Assembly: GCF_003635115.1 (NCBI RefSeq)
Contig: NZ_RBXJ01000003.1
Coordinates: 445,324-509,323, forward strand
Reading direction: 5' to 3'
DNA: 64,000 nt
From: Microbacterium sp. AG1240
GTDB taxonomy: Bacteria > Actinomycetota > Actinomycetes > Actinomycetales > Microbacteriaceae
Shown here: piece after piece, positions 1 to 7,500 of the stretch
Layout of the letters: the number at the start of each line of letters is the position of its first letter
How positions within the stretch are numbered: position 1 is the first letter of the stretch
Program-made: the position numbers and the translations under genes
The notes under the pieces: generated by a model
Told to the model about the DNA's origin: nothing
Databases searched by the model: none
The model's input: the letters and a program-made list of their open reading frames with translations, nothing else

Positions 1-967
1 GGTCTCGCCGATCGCCGACCCGTTGTCGTGGCAGGGTCCGTCGACGGCGGTCGCCGCCCACAGCGCGATAGATCCCGTCACCGACGGCGCGGCCGCGCTG
101 CCCGCGACCGTCGTCGACGCGCAGGGGACGACGGTCACCGTCACCGACACGTCGCGCATCCTCGCGCTCGACATCTACGGGTCGCTCTCCCGCATCGTCT
201 TCGAGCTCGGACTGGGCGACTCGGTCGTGGGGCGCGACGTGTCGAGCGCGTTCCCCGAGGCATCCGATCTGCCCCTCGTCACCGCGAACGGTCACGAGCT
301 GAGCGCCGAGGCCATCCTCGACGCCGCCCCGACCGTCATCCTCACCGACACCAGCCTCGGTCCGTGGGACACGATCCTGCAGATGCGCGACGCGGGCATC
401 GCGGTCGTCGTCGTCGACTCGCACCGCTCGATCGACACGGTGGGCGCGCTGACCCAACAGGTCGCCGACGCCCTCGGGGTGTCCGAGCGGGGAACGACCC
501 TCGCCGCGCGCACCACGGCGGCCGTCGACGCGAAGGTCGCCGAGATCGCCGCCGTCGCCCCGGCAGACCCGTCGCAGAGGCTGCGCATGATGTTCCTCTA
601 CGTGCGAGGGCAGTCGGGCGTCTACTACCTCTTCGGCGAGGAGTCCGGCGCCGACACCCTCATCACGGCCCTCGGCGGAGTCGACATCGCCGGGGAGATC
701 GGCTGGCAGGGGATGCGCCCGGTCACCGACGAGGCGCTCATCGACGCCAACCCCGATCTCCTCCTCATGATGACCGACGGGCTCGCCTCGGTCGGCGGCG
801 TCGACGGGCTCGCCGAGCACCTCCCGGCCGTCGCCCAGACCGACGCCGGCCGCAACCGCCGCATCGTCGACATGGCCGACTCGACGGTCCTGAGCTTCGG
901 TCCGAACACCGCGCAGACCCTCGACGCGCTCGCCGTGGCGATCTACGCGCCGGAGTCGGCGGGGTGA
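1..967 (+). CDS. hmuT: Heme/hemin ABC transporter substrate-binding protein, 5'-truncated
   Basis: This is the extracellular heme-binding component that hands heme to the HmuUV transporter. The frame is open from base 2, so the signal peptide and true start lie outside the window; the TTG at 23 is only an internal codon. The visible part, about 320 residues, has the periplasmic-binding-protein type III layout: an N-terminal lobe with an ILALDIYGS stretch, a long linking helix near residues 150-180, and a second lobe with VYYLFGEESGADTLI and a C-terminal NPDLLLMMTDG segment. An ASP-like 'GPST...DPV' stretch at the front matches HmuT proteins of Corynebacterium type. The stop overlaps the GTG of the permease gene by four bases. 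Family assignment is secure; heme rather than another metal chelate is inferred from the HtaA gene downstream. Confidence 0.88.
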   Translation, partial: VSPIADPLSWQGPSTAVAAHSAIDPVTDGAAALPATVVDAQGTTVTVTDTSRILALDIYGSLSRIVFELGLGDSVVGRDVSSAFPEASDLPLVTANGHELSAEAILDAAPTVILTDTSLGPWDTILQMRDAGIAVVVVDSHRSIDTVGALTQQVADALGVSERGTTLAARTTAAVDAKVAEIAAVAPADPSQRLRMMFLYVRGQSGVYYLFGEESGADTLITALGGVDIAGEIGWQGMRPVTDEALIDANPDLLLMMTDGLASVGGVDGLAEHLPAVAQTDAGRNRRIVDMADSTVLSFGPNTAQTLDALAVAIYAPESAG

Positions 968-2091
968 GCGCCGCGACTCAGGCGGTCGCCGTCGCCGCCC
1001 CCGTCCCGAGGCGTCGGGATCGCCGCGCGGTCACGATCGCGACCTTCGTCGCGATGGGCGCGGCGCTCGTCGTGCTGACGGTCGTCTCCGCGGGCACCGG
1101 GCAGCTCTCGATCCCGGCCGCGGAGGTGCTCGGGTCGTTCGCCCGAGCGTGGAACGGCTTCGTCTCCTCGGTCGGTGCGGGCTGGATGTCGGTGCCGAGC
1201 GGCGCGGCCATGACGCACGTGAACGGCGAGGCGACCCTCTGGCTCGTCCGCCTGCCGCGGCTGTTCATGGCGGTGCTCGTCGGCGCCTCGCTCGCGACGG
1301 CCGGTGCCGTCATGCAGGGCGTGTTCCGCAACCCGCTCGCCGAGCCCGGAGTGATCGGCATCTCGTCGGGCGCGGCCGTCGGCGCGTCTGCGGTGATCGT
1401 CTTCGGGCTGTCGTTCGCCGGGCCTGTGACCCTGCCGCTGTTCGCCTTCCTCGGCGGACTCGCCGCGACCGTCGTCGTGTACACCTCGGCCCGCGCCGAC
1501 GGGCGCACGGAGGTGGTCACGCTCGTGCTCACCGGTATCGCGGTCAACGCGATCGGGGGCGCGGCCATCGCCCTGTTCACCTACCTCGGGTCGACCCAGG
1601 AGCGCGAGCAGATCGTGTTCTGGCAGCTCGGGTCGCTCAACGGCACCCGGTGGCAGGACGTCACGATCGTCGCGCCGCTGGTGGCGGTGGGCGTCGTCGT
1701 CTGCCTGCTGCTGTCGGCAGATCTCGACCTGCTCGCCCTCGGCGAGCGGCAGGCCGAGCACCTCGGAGTGCGGGTGGAGCGGCTGCGCGTCGCCGCGATC
1801 GTCGCGATCGCGCTCCTCACCGGCGCGGCGGTGGCCTTCTGCGGCATCATCGGCTTCGTAGGACTGGTGGTCCCGCATCTGATGCGGATGCTGCTCGGAC
1901 CGGGCCATCGTCTCCTCCTTCCCGCCAGCGCCCTGGGAGGGGCGGTGCTGCTCGTCGCCGCCGACCTCGTCGCGCGCACCGTCGTGCCGAACTCGGAGCT
2001 TCCGATCGGCATGATCACCGCCCTCATCGGCGGACCCTTCTTCTTCTGGCTGCTCCGGCGCACGCGGCGCCGCTCCGGGGGGTGGGGGTGA
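964..2091 (+). CDS. hmuU: Heme ABC transporter permease (FecCD family)
   Basis: This is the membrane permease of a heme or iron-chelate importer. The GTG at 964 overlaps the hmuT stop in a GTGA arrangement and gives a 375-residue product, normal for FecCD permeases. It has about nine to ten hydrophobic segments. Family landmarks are visible: LWLVRLPRLFMAVLVGASLATAGAVMQ split over residues 90-120 with the following FRNPLAEPGVIGISSGA, a VFWQLGSLNG stretch, and the late segment GIIGFVGLVVPHLMRMLLG. It would form a homodimer with HmuV bound on the cytoplasmic face. It is translationally coupled on both sides. Confidence 0.93.
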   Translation: MSAATQAVAVAAPVPRRRDRRAVTIATFVAMGAALVVLTVVSAGTGQLSIPAAEVLGSFARAWNGFVSSVGAGWMSVPSGAAMTHVNGEATLWLVRLPRLFMAVLVGASLATAGAVMQGVFRNPLAEPGVIGISSGAAVGASAVIVFGLSFAGPVTLPLFAFLGGLAATVVVYTSARADGRTEVVTLVLTGIAVNAIGGAAIALFTYLGSTQEREQIVFWQLGSLNGTRWQDVTIVAPLVAVGVVVCLLLSADLDLLALGERQAEHLGVRVERLRVAAIVAIALLTGAAVAFCGIIGFVGLVVPHLMRMLLGPGHRLLLPASALGGAVLLVAADLVARTVVPNSELPIGMITALIGGPFFFWLLRRTRRRSGGWG

Positions 2092-2897
2092 TGGCCGCGG
2101 TGCTGAGAGCGCGGAACGTGGGCGTATCGATCGGCGGCCGCCGTCTGCTCGACGGGGTCGACCTCGACCTGCACCCCGGCGAGCTGCTCGTGCTCGTGGG
2201 GCCGAACGGCGCGGGGAAGTCCACGCTCCTGTCGGTGCTCGCCGGCGACCGCGTGCCCGACGACGGCGAGGTCGAGCTCGACGGTCGACGCCTCCAGGGC
2301 CACCGCGTGGAAGACCGTGCCCGTCGGCGGTCGGTGCTCACCCAGAGCAACGAGGTGTCGTTCCCCTTCCTCTCGGCCGAGGTGGTCGCCATGGGCAGGG
2401 CGCCGTGGCGCCGCCGGCCCGAGGCCGACCGCGACGATGACGCCGTGCGCGTCGCGCTTGCCGCGGGCGAGGTCGAGTCGTTCGCGGCGCGTCCGGTGAC
2501 CTCGCTCTCGGGAGGCGAGCGCGCGCGCGTCGCGTTCGCCCGTTCGTTCGCGCAGGAATGCGCGATCGCGCTGCTCGACGAGCCCACCGCGAGCCTCGAC
2601 ATCCGGCACCAGCACCGCGTGCTCTCCCGCACCCGAGCCCGTGTCGCGGCGGGTGGCGCGGCGGTCGTCGTGCTGCACGACCTCGCGCTCGCGGCGGCCT
2701 ACGCCGACCGCATCGCGCTGCTGGAGGCCGGGCGACTCATCGCCGTGGGCGCCCCCCGCGAGGTGCTCGAGCCCGACCTGCTCACGCGGGTGTACCGGCA
2801 TCCCATCCACGTCGTCGACGGGCCCGGGGGGTCGCTCCTGGTGATCGCCGACCCGTCCGCCACCCTCTCCGACTCTTCCGAGGAGCGCATCGCATGA
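2091..2897 (+). CDS. hmuV: Heme ABC transporter ATP-binding protein
   Basis: This is the ATPase that powers heme import through HmuU. The 268-residue protein has Walker A GPNGAGKST at residues 37-45, the ABC signature LSGGE near residue 139 and Walker B ALLDEPTAS near residue 160, followed by the switch histidine in VVLHDLA. The ATG at 2091 overlaps the hmuU TGA by one base; a GTG one codon earlier is possible but less likely. A C-terminal segment ending in a VYRHPIHVVDG stretch is typical of HmuV/FhuC. The gene is followed, with a four-base overlap, by a surface-protein gene. Confidence 0.93.
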   Translation: MAAVLRARNVGVSIGGRRLLDGVDLDLHPGELLVLVGPNGAGKSTLLSVLAGDRVPDDGEVELDGRRLQGHRVEDRARRRSVLTQSNEVSFPFLSAEVVAMGRAPWRRRPEADRDDDAVRVALAAGEVESFAARPVTSLSGGERARVAFARSFAQECAIALLDEPTASLDIRHQHRVLSRTRARVAAGGAAVVVLHDLALAAAYADRIALLEAGRLIAVGAPREVLEPDLLTRVYRHPIHVVDGPGGSLLVIADPSATLSDSSEERIA

Positions 2898-4057
2898 CCG
2901 CCAGCATCCACCGTCGAGTCCGACCGCTCGCCGCCCTCGCGATCGCCACGGCCACCGCGGCCTCGGCGATCGCGGGTGCGACGCCCGCCTGGGCGGCCGC
3001 GGGCGTGACGGTCACCGGTCCCGACGGTGGCAGCCTCCTGTCGGCCGAGTACGCGACGGAGGTGACGGTGAGCGGCGCCGGCTTTCAGTCGATCCCGAAG
3101 GGCTTCGGCGGCGTCTACGTGCTGTTCGGCTGGGTCGACGACGTGGCCGGCGGGTCGTGGCGCCCGTCGCAAGGAGGTGAGGTCGGCAGCGACTACCGCT
3201 ACGTCCCCGATGCCGAGTCGGCCGACAACGCCGGTTACCAGCGATTCCTCGCGTTCCCCGGCAGTCAGACCGAGTCCTCGGCGAACGGCGTGCTCGCCGC
3301 CGACGGGTCGTGGACCCTGTCGATGGTCGTGCCCGGCGCGGTCTTCGAGAGCCAGGATCGCGACGGCCGGGTATCGGAGGTCGACTGCCGCCAGGTCACC
3401 TGCGGCATCATCACGATCGGTGCACACGGCGTGAAGAATGCCAACAACGAGACGTTCACGCCGGTGCGTTTCGGTGCGGTACCGGCGCCCGCCACCGACG
3501 GGACGGATGCTGCGGCGGCAGCTCCCGCCGCGGCTCCCGCAGGCTCGGTGCGGGTCGGACTCGCGTCGGGCTTCGTCGAGGCGGGCACCTCCATCGTCTT
3601 CACGGGTCAGGGGTTCGCGCCCGGGGAGCAGGTCGTGGCATCGCTCGACTCCGGACTCACCGCGGTCGGGCCGCTCACCGCCGGTTCGCTCGGCGAGGTC
3701 GCGGGGGCGCTCCCCGTGCCGTCCGATGCGCGCGACGGCACCCATCTCGTGAGCCTCCGCGGCGCGGGATCGGGGGTCGTGGCCGAGGCCGAGGTCACCG
3801 TCACCGGTAGCAGCGCGTCGGCTGGCCTCGTCTCCGCGGCGACGCCCGAGACGCCGCAGTGGGTGGTGGTCGTGCTGCTGGCGAGCATCGTGCTCGCCGT
3901 CGTCCTCATCGTCACGAGCCTCATCGCCGGGCTGCGTCGTCGTCACCGGCGCACGAAGGCGCGGAAGGCGGATGCCGCGCTCCCGGCCGCAGCTGCGACG
4001 GCCGCAGCATCCGAACCCGTGGCCCCGTCCACGACGGCGATGGAGGTCGTGCGATGA
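2894..4057 (+). CDS. Secreted, membrane-anchored Ig-like protein of the heme locus
   Basis: This 387-residue protein begins with a signal peptide (hydrophobic residues 12-30, AWA-AAG cleavage region). Next comes a domain of about 165 residues with a DCRQVTCGIITIGAHG stretch whose two cysteines could form a disulphide. After an Ala/Pro linker there is a second beta-rich domain (residues about 215-300, GQGFAPGEQV). It ends with one transmembrane helix near residues 325-348 and a basic, Ala-rich cytoplasmic tail. I do not recognise a catalytic motif. It lies between hmuV and the HtaA-domain gene with overlaps at both ends, so it probably works in surface capture or relay of heme; that role is inferred from position only. 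Confidence 0.75.
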   Translation: MTASIHRRVRPLAALAIATATAASAIAGATPAWAAAGVTVTGPDGGSLLSAEYATEVTVSGAGFQSIPKGFGGVYVLFGWVDDVAGGSWRPSQGGEVGSDYRYVPDAESADNAGYQRFLAFPGSQTESSANGVLAADGSWTLSMVVPGAVFESQDRDGRVSEVDCRQVTCGIITIGAHGVKNANNETFTPVRFGAVPAPATDGTDAAAAAPAAAPAGSVRVGLASGFVEAGTSIVFTGQGFAPGEQVVASLDSGLTAVGPLTAGSLGEVAGALPVPSDARDGTHLVSLRGAGSGVVAEAEVTVTGSSASAGLVSAATPETPQWVVVVLLASIVLAVVLIVTSLIAGLRRRHRRTKARKADAALPAAAATAAASEPVAPSTTAMEVVR

Positions 4058-5289
4058 CACGCCGTCTCGTGGCGGCCATCGCCGCCGTCCTCGCCGCCGG
4101 CGCCCTCTCGCTCGGGGGCGTCGCCCCCGCGATCGCCGCGCCCGACGAGATCACCGTCACCGTTCCCGAGTTCGTCGAGGTGCCGCCGAGCCCGGGCGTC
4201 GGCACGACGATCACGAACGCGCAGCTGCGCTGGGGCCTCAACACCGAGGCGGGGGCCGGGGCCTTCGCCGGCGGCTGCAACTTCCTCAGCGCCGGGCGCG
4301 CCGGCGACGCCGGCAGCGCCCGCGTCTGGGGCGCCGGCGACGGGCTGTACGCGGCCCGCGCCGGTTCGGTGCGCATCGAGAAGCCCAACGCCGCGGGCGA
4401 GTGGGTGCCGGCGTCGTTCGACTCCCGCTGCCTCGACCCCCAGGGTCGCGCCGTGACCACCTCGAGCGTGACCCGCGCCTCGGGCAACACCGTGGTGATC
4501 GACGGCGGTATCGGCTCCGTCCGCGCCGACGGCGGCATCGACCTGCGCTGGAGCGGCTCGTTCACGGTCGTCTTCTACGGGGGCATGACGTACTGGTCGG
4601 TCACCGATCCTGTGCTCACGATCGACGCCTCCGGCGCGGGTCGGCTCGTCGGCACGGCCAGTGGGTGGGGCACGTCGATGGACGACACGACGAAGTGGGA
4701 GAAGCTCCCCGACCAGTCGATCGTGCTCGCCGAAGTGCGTCGCGTCGACTCCTCGGGCGGCGCCGGGTTCTCGGTCGTTCCGGAGTACCTGGGCGTCGCC
4801 GTCTCGGACGGTCAGGCACCGCGCACCGCGCAGAACGAGGCGTACTGGGGATCGTTCCCGCAGAGCTTCGTCGACTACCAGAGCCGCACGGGCCAGCGCG
4901 CGTACTGGCTGACCTCCGGCGGGGTGCGAGACCCCGCCAAGCCCGCGACCGCGCTCACCGTCAGCTACGACGCATCCGCCCCGGTCACCGCCCCCGCGGC
5001 GGGCGGCGGCGGCGCGCAGGCTGCCGGCGCCACGCCCTCCAACCCTGTGCGGAGGGCCCCGGCGGTCGCGTCGCCCCTCGAGGTGCCGTCCGTCCCGTCA
5101 CTGCCGATCGTCGCGACGACCGCGCTGACGACCGTGCCGTCGCCCCGCGGACTCGTGCCCGACGCCGCGACCGCGATGTCGCCGCTCGTCGTGCCGCTGC
5201 TCGGTACGGCCGCGGCGCTGGGGCTGTCGATCATCGCCGTGCTCGGTCTCATGCAGCTGCTCCCCTGGCAGCGGAGGGCGATCCCCTAG
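4054..5289 (+). CDS. HtaA-domain heme-binding surface protein
   Basis: This 411-residue protein has a signal peptide (residues 1-30, cleavage near AIAAPDE), one HtaA-type domain over about residues 45-300, an Ala/Pro/Ser-rich linker and a C-terminal transmembrane helix followed by a short basic tail. The domain shows the family's start, AQLRWGLNTE, and the core stretch SGSFTVVFYGGMTYWSVTDP, with tyrosines and tryptophan in the region where Corynebacterium HtaA proteins bind heme. HtaA proteins capture heme at the cell surface and pass it to HmuT. Having a single HtaA domain and its own anchor makes it more like HtaB/HtaC than the two-domain HtaA. The ATG overlaps the previous stop in ATGA. 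Confidence 0.85.
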   Translation: MTRRLVAAIAAVLAAGALSLGGVAPAIAAPDEITVTVPEFVEVPPSPGVGTTITNAQLRWGLNTEAGAGAFAGGCNFLSAGRAGDAGSARVWGAGDGLYAARAGSVRIEKPNAAGEWVPASFDSRCLDPQGRAVTTSSVTRASGNTVVIDGGIGSVRADGGIDLRWSGSFTVVFYGGMTYWSVTDPVLTIDASGAGRLVGTASGWGTSMDDTTKWEKLPDQSIVLAEVRRVDSSGGAGFSVVPEYLGVAVSDGQAPRTAQNEAYWGSFPQSFVDYQSRTGQRAYWLTSGGVRDPAKPATALTVSYDASAPVTAPAAGGGGAQAAGATPSNPVRRAPAVASPLEVPSVPSLPIVATTALTTVPSPRGLVPDAATAMSPLVVPLLGTAAALGLSIIAVLGLMQLLPWQRRAIP

Positions 5290-5329
5290 GCGTCGAGACA
5301 CCGGCGGCGCCACGGGGGGCGCGCGGTGC

Positions 5330-5335
5330 GACAAT
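5330..5335 (+). promoter_or_regulatory. -10 box GACAAT for a leaderless gene
   Basis: GACAAT ends six bases before the ATG at 5342, so transcription would begin at or next to the start codon. There is no Shine-Dalgarno sequence in between. Only a good -10 is visible; no clear -35. Confidence 0.5.
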
Positions 5336-5341
5336 AGGGGT

Positions 5342-5686
5342 ATGGCCGCCCAGCCCGAGTACGCACCGCCTCCCTCCGTCACCGACGAGGTCGAGACGGT
5401 CACCGTGCGCCGGGCGCCCAAGTACAGCGTCTTCCTCGTCGCGGGCGCCGCTCTCGGCATCGTCATCGCGATGATCCTGACGCTGGCGTTCTCCCGCCCC
5501 GCCGAGACCAGTCAGTACACGGGCATCGAGTACGCGCCCATGCAGGTGTTCGGTTTCATCGCCCTCATCTGCGTGCCCGCCGGGATCGCTATCGGCGGAG
5601 TCGTCGCGCTGCTCTTCGACCGCACGGTCGGACGACGAACACGCGAGGTTGTCGTCGACCACGAGCGGGTGCAGCTGCCCGACTGA
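5342..5686 (+). CDS. Small two-helix membrane protein, unknown function
   Basis: This 114-residue protein has a proline-rich cytoplasmic-like N-terminus (residues 1-25) and two transmembrane helices (about residues 28-50 and 66-92), with a short charged linker between and a charged tail ending HERVQLPD. I do not recognise a named family beyond the small conserved membrane proteins of Microbacteriaceae. The start is supported by a -10 box placed for a leaderless transcript. It ends directly against the stop of the opposite-strand gene, with no base between the two stop codons, so no separate terminator fits there. Confidence 0.7.
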   Translation: MAAQPEYAPPPSVTDEVETVTVRRAPKYSVFLVAGAALGIVIAMILTLAFSRPAETSQYTGIEYAPMQVFGFIALICVPAGIAIGGVVALLFDRTVGRRTREVVVDHERVQLPD

Positions 5687-6301
5687 TCAGGCGAGCTCGG
5701 CGATGATCGGGTGGATGGCCGCGTCGAAGGCGACCACGTCGCCGCGCAGTCCGTCGGTCACCGCGACCGTGAGCGAACCGATCCACCACACCCCTCGCTG
5801 GGTCAGCGGGAGCACCTGCACGTTGAGTTCGAACGAGTGCGCGCGCCGGCCGACGCGACGCTCGTGCTCGGCGATCGCGCTGGCATAGGCGCGATACGAC
5901 ACCCCGGGCCTGCTGCCCGAGTCGGACGAGTACCGCGCGTTCGCGGCGCGCGCGTAGGCGAGAGAGGCGCGCGCGTGCGGCACGATCGCGGCGTGGAGGT
6001 CGGCCATGCCCTGGGCGGGCAGCGCGATCATGGTCTCGAAGTCGTCGACGAGCTCGAGCGGCACGGGTGAGGGGTGGGCCTGCGGCTCCACCGTCATCGC
6101 CCAGTACTCGCGCCACTGGTGTTCGAGCCGGGACTGGGCTTCTTCGTCGCGCTCGGGGCCGGTGCGGGCGGGCACACCGCGAAGGTGGGGGAGCTCGTCG
6201 GGGGAGCGTACCCCGATGGCCTGGCGGAGGTAGAGCGCGAGCAGCACCGCGACCCCCGCGTCCTCGCGGATCGTCCATTCCGGACCACCGGTGCCCGCCA
6301 T
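5687..6301 (-). CDS. Conserved hypothetical protein, 204 residues
   Basis: This is a soluble protein with no signal peptide or membrane segment. It opens with MAGTGGPEWTIREDAGVAVLL and carries an LRQAIGVRSPDELPHL stretch, a central helical part rich in Arg and Ala, and an Ile/Val-rich C-terminus (GVWWIGSLTVAVTD). It resembles an uncharacterised actinobacterial family that I cannot name with confidence. It is convergent with the 114-residue membrane protein gene and divergent from the DUF559 gene. The 215-base divergent gap on its 5' side contains palindromic element copy 1. Confidence 0.7.
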   Translation of the reverse strand: MAGTGGPEWTIREDAGVAVLLALYLRQAIGVRSPDELPHLRGVPARTGPERDEEAQSRLEHQWREYWAMTVEPQAHPSPVPLELVDDFETMIALPAQGMADLHAAIVPHARASLAYARAANARYSSDSGSRPGVSYRAYASAIAEHERRVGRRAHSFELNVQVLPLTQRGVWWIGSLTVAVTDGLRGDVVAFDAAIHPIIAELA

Positions 6302-6345
6302 GCCGCCATTGTAGGTGCGCGTGCCCGCCCGCCCCCGTCGCCGGC

Positions 6346-6411
6346 GGAGGAGATCTCACGAGCGGAGGATGCTGCGGGCGCTCCGGGTCAGCCCCCGGTG
6401 AGAACTCCTCC
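6346..6411. repeat. Palindromic element family 1, copy 1
   Basis: A 66-base element with two 24-base arms (6346-6369 and 6388-6411) and an 18-base spacer. The arms share GGAGGAG-TCTCAC and match at about 18 of 24 positions. The spacer begins TGCTGCGGG. It lies in a divergent intergenic region (genes start at 6301 on minus and 6517 on plus), which argues against a plain terminator. Confidence 0.75.
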
Positions 6412-6516
6412 GTTCGCGACACCGACCGCTCCTCCCCAGCCGCTGCGCGCTGCGGTTCGTCCCCATCCCTCCCGCGCGTCGAACGGAGGCCTCCCCCCGT
6501 CGGTCAGGGTCGGGGG

Positions 6517-7362
6517 ATGCGTGAACGCGATCTGGCACGACTCGTGACGGCTCTGCGGGCGGGAGGCGGTCTCGTCCGCAGCATCCGTCTGGTCCGCGAG
6601 GGTCATCCGCACCGCACCATCGGCGCGGCGATCGAACGCGGACTCGCCATCCGGGTCCGGCGGTCGTGGATCGCGCTGCCCGACGCCGACCCCGCCCTCC
6701 TCGAGGCGGCGCGGGCCGGGGTGGTCCTCTCGTGCATCACCCAGGCCCAGCGGCTCGGGCTCTGGGTGCTCGATGCATCCGAGTGGCACGTCGCCGCCCC
6801 GCCGAATGCGGGCCGCGTCGATGTGCCCGCCGGGGTGCACGTGCACCGTGCCCGGCCCCTTCTCCCGCGAGCCGCCGACGTGCTCGGCGATCCGATCCAG
6901 AACGTGCTCGCCCTCGTCGCGGCCTGCCAGCCGTTCGAGACGGCGCTGGCGGTGTGGGAATCGGCGCTCCGCACGCAGCGGGTCGACGCTCTCGAGCTGC
7001 AGCGTCTTCCCTTCGGAACGCGGGCGCGCGAGATCCTGGCTGTGGCCCAGCCGTTCTCCGATTCGGGGCTCGAGTCGTTCGTGCTGCCGAGGCTGAGGTG
7101 GATGCGGTTGCGCATCATCGCCCAGGCGTGGATCGCCGGGCGCCCCGTCGACTTCCTCATCGGTGACCGCCTCGTGCTGCAGATCGACGGCGGCCATCAC
7201 GTCGGTGCCCAGCGCGAACGCGACGTGCGGCACGACGCCGAGTTGGTACTGCGCGGGTATCACGTGATCCGCGTCGGGTACCGGCAGGTCGTCGACGACT
7301 GGCTGTCGGTGCAGGATCTCCTCTCTCGCGCCGTCGCTCAAGGACTCCACCTCGCCGCCTGA
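6517..7362 (+). CDS. DUF559 (Vsr-like, PD-(D/E)XK fold) protein with AbiEi-like N-terminus
   Basis: This 281-residue protein has a probable winged-helix N-terminus (residues 1-60, with RTIGAAIERGLAIRVRRSWIAL as in type IV toxin-antitoxin AbiEi-like proteins) and a C-terminal DUF559 domain (about residues 180-281). The DUF559 domain relates to very-short-patch-repair endonucleases. The nuclease-like motif is visible as AGRPVDFLIGDRLVLQIDGGHH, with the acidic residues of the fold, followed by RDVRHDAELVLRGYHVIRV. Its true substrate is unknown. It starts at ATG 6517, right behind a G-run, so it may be leaderless or weakly initiated. The gene lies between two copies of palindromic element family 1 in opposite orientation. 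Confidence 0.82.
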   Translation: MRERDLARLVTALRAGGGLVRSIRLVREGHPHRTIGAAIERGLAIRVRRSWIALPDADPALLEAARAGVVLSCITQAQRLGLWVLDASEWHVAAPPNAGRVDVPAGVHVHRARPLLPRAADVLGDPIQNVLALVAACQPFETALAVWESALRTQRVDALELQRLPFGTRAREILAVAQPFSDSGLESFVLPRLRWMRLRIIAQAWIAGRPVDFLIGDRLVLQIDGGHHVGAQRERDVRHDAELVLRGYHVIRVGYRQVVDDWLSVQDLLSRAVAQGLHLAA

Positions 7363-7374
7363 GGTGCAACCACG

Positions 7375-7440
7375 GGAGGAGATCTCACGAGGGGAGGACC
7401 CCTGGGCCCCGCAGCATCCTCCCCTCGTGAGATCTCCTCC
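7375..7440. repeat. Palindromic element family 1, copy 2 (perfect arms)
   Basis: A 66-base element with perfectly complementary 24-base arms (7375-7398 and 7417-7440) around an 18-base spacer. Arm sequence begins GGAGGAGATCTCACGAG. Read on the minus strand its spacer begins TGCTGCGGG, like copy 1, so copies 1 and 2 face each other across the DUF559 gene. It could act as a terminator for that gene and it ends 49 bases before the purM -10 box. Confidence 0.85.
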
Positions 7441-7488
7441 TCACGTCACGGCGGCGGCCGCGGCGCAGACCGCGCCGCGGCGCGCCGG

Positions 7489-7494
7489 TAGGCT
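7489..7494 (+). promoter_or_regulatory. -10 box TAGGCT of purM (leaderless)
   Basis: TAGGCT ends six bases before the purM GTG at 7501, so the message probably starts at the initiation codon. No purine riboswitch or Shine-Dalgarno is visible between element copy 2 and the gene. Confidence 0.5.
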
Positions 7495-7500
7495 GTCACC

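Noticed and set aside
6346..6411. Element copy 1 as an ordinary Rho-independent terminator
   Set aside because: It lies between two divergently starting genes, so no transcript needs ending there, and there is no U-run.
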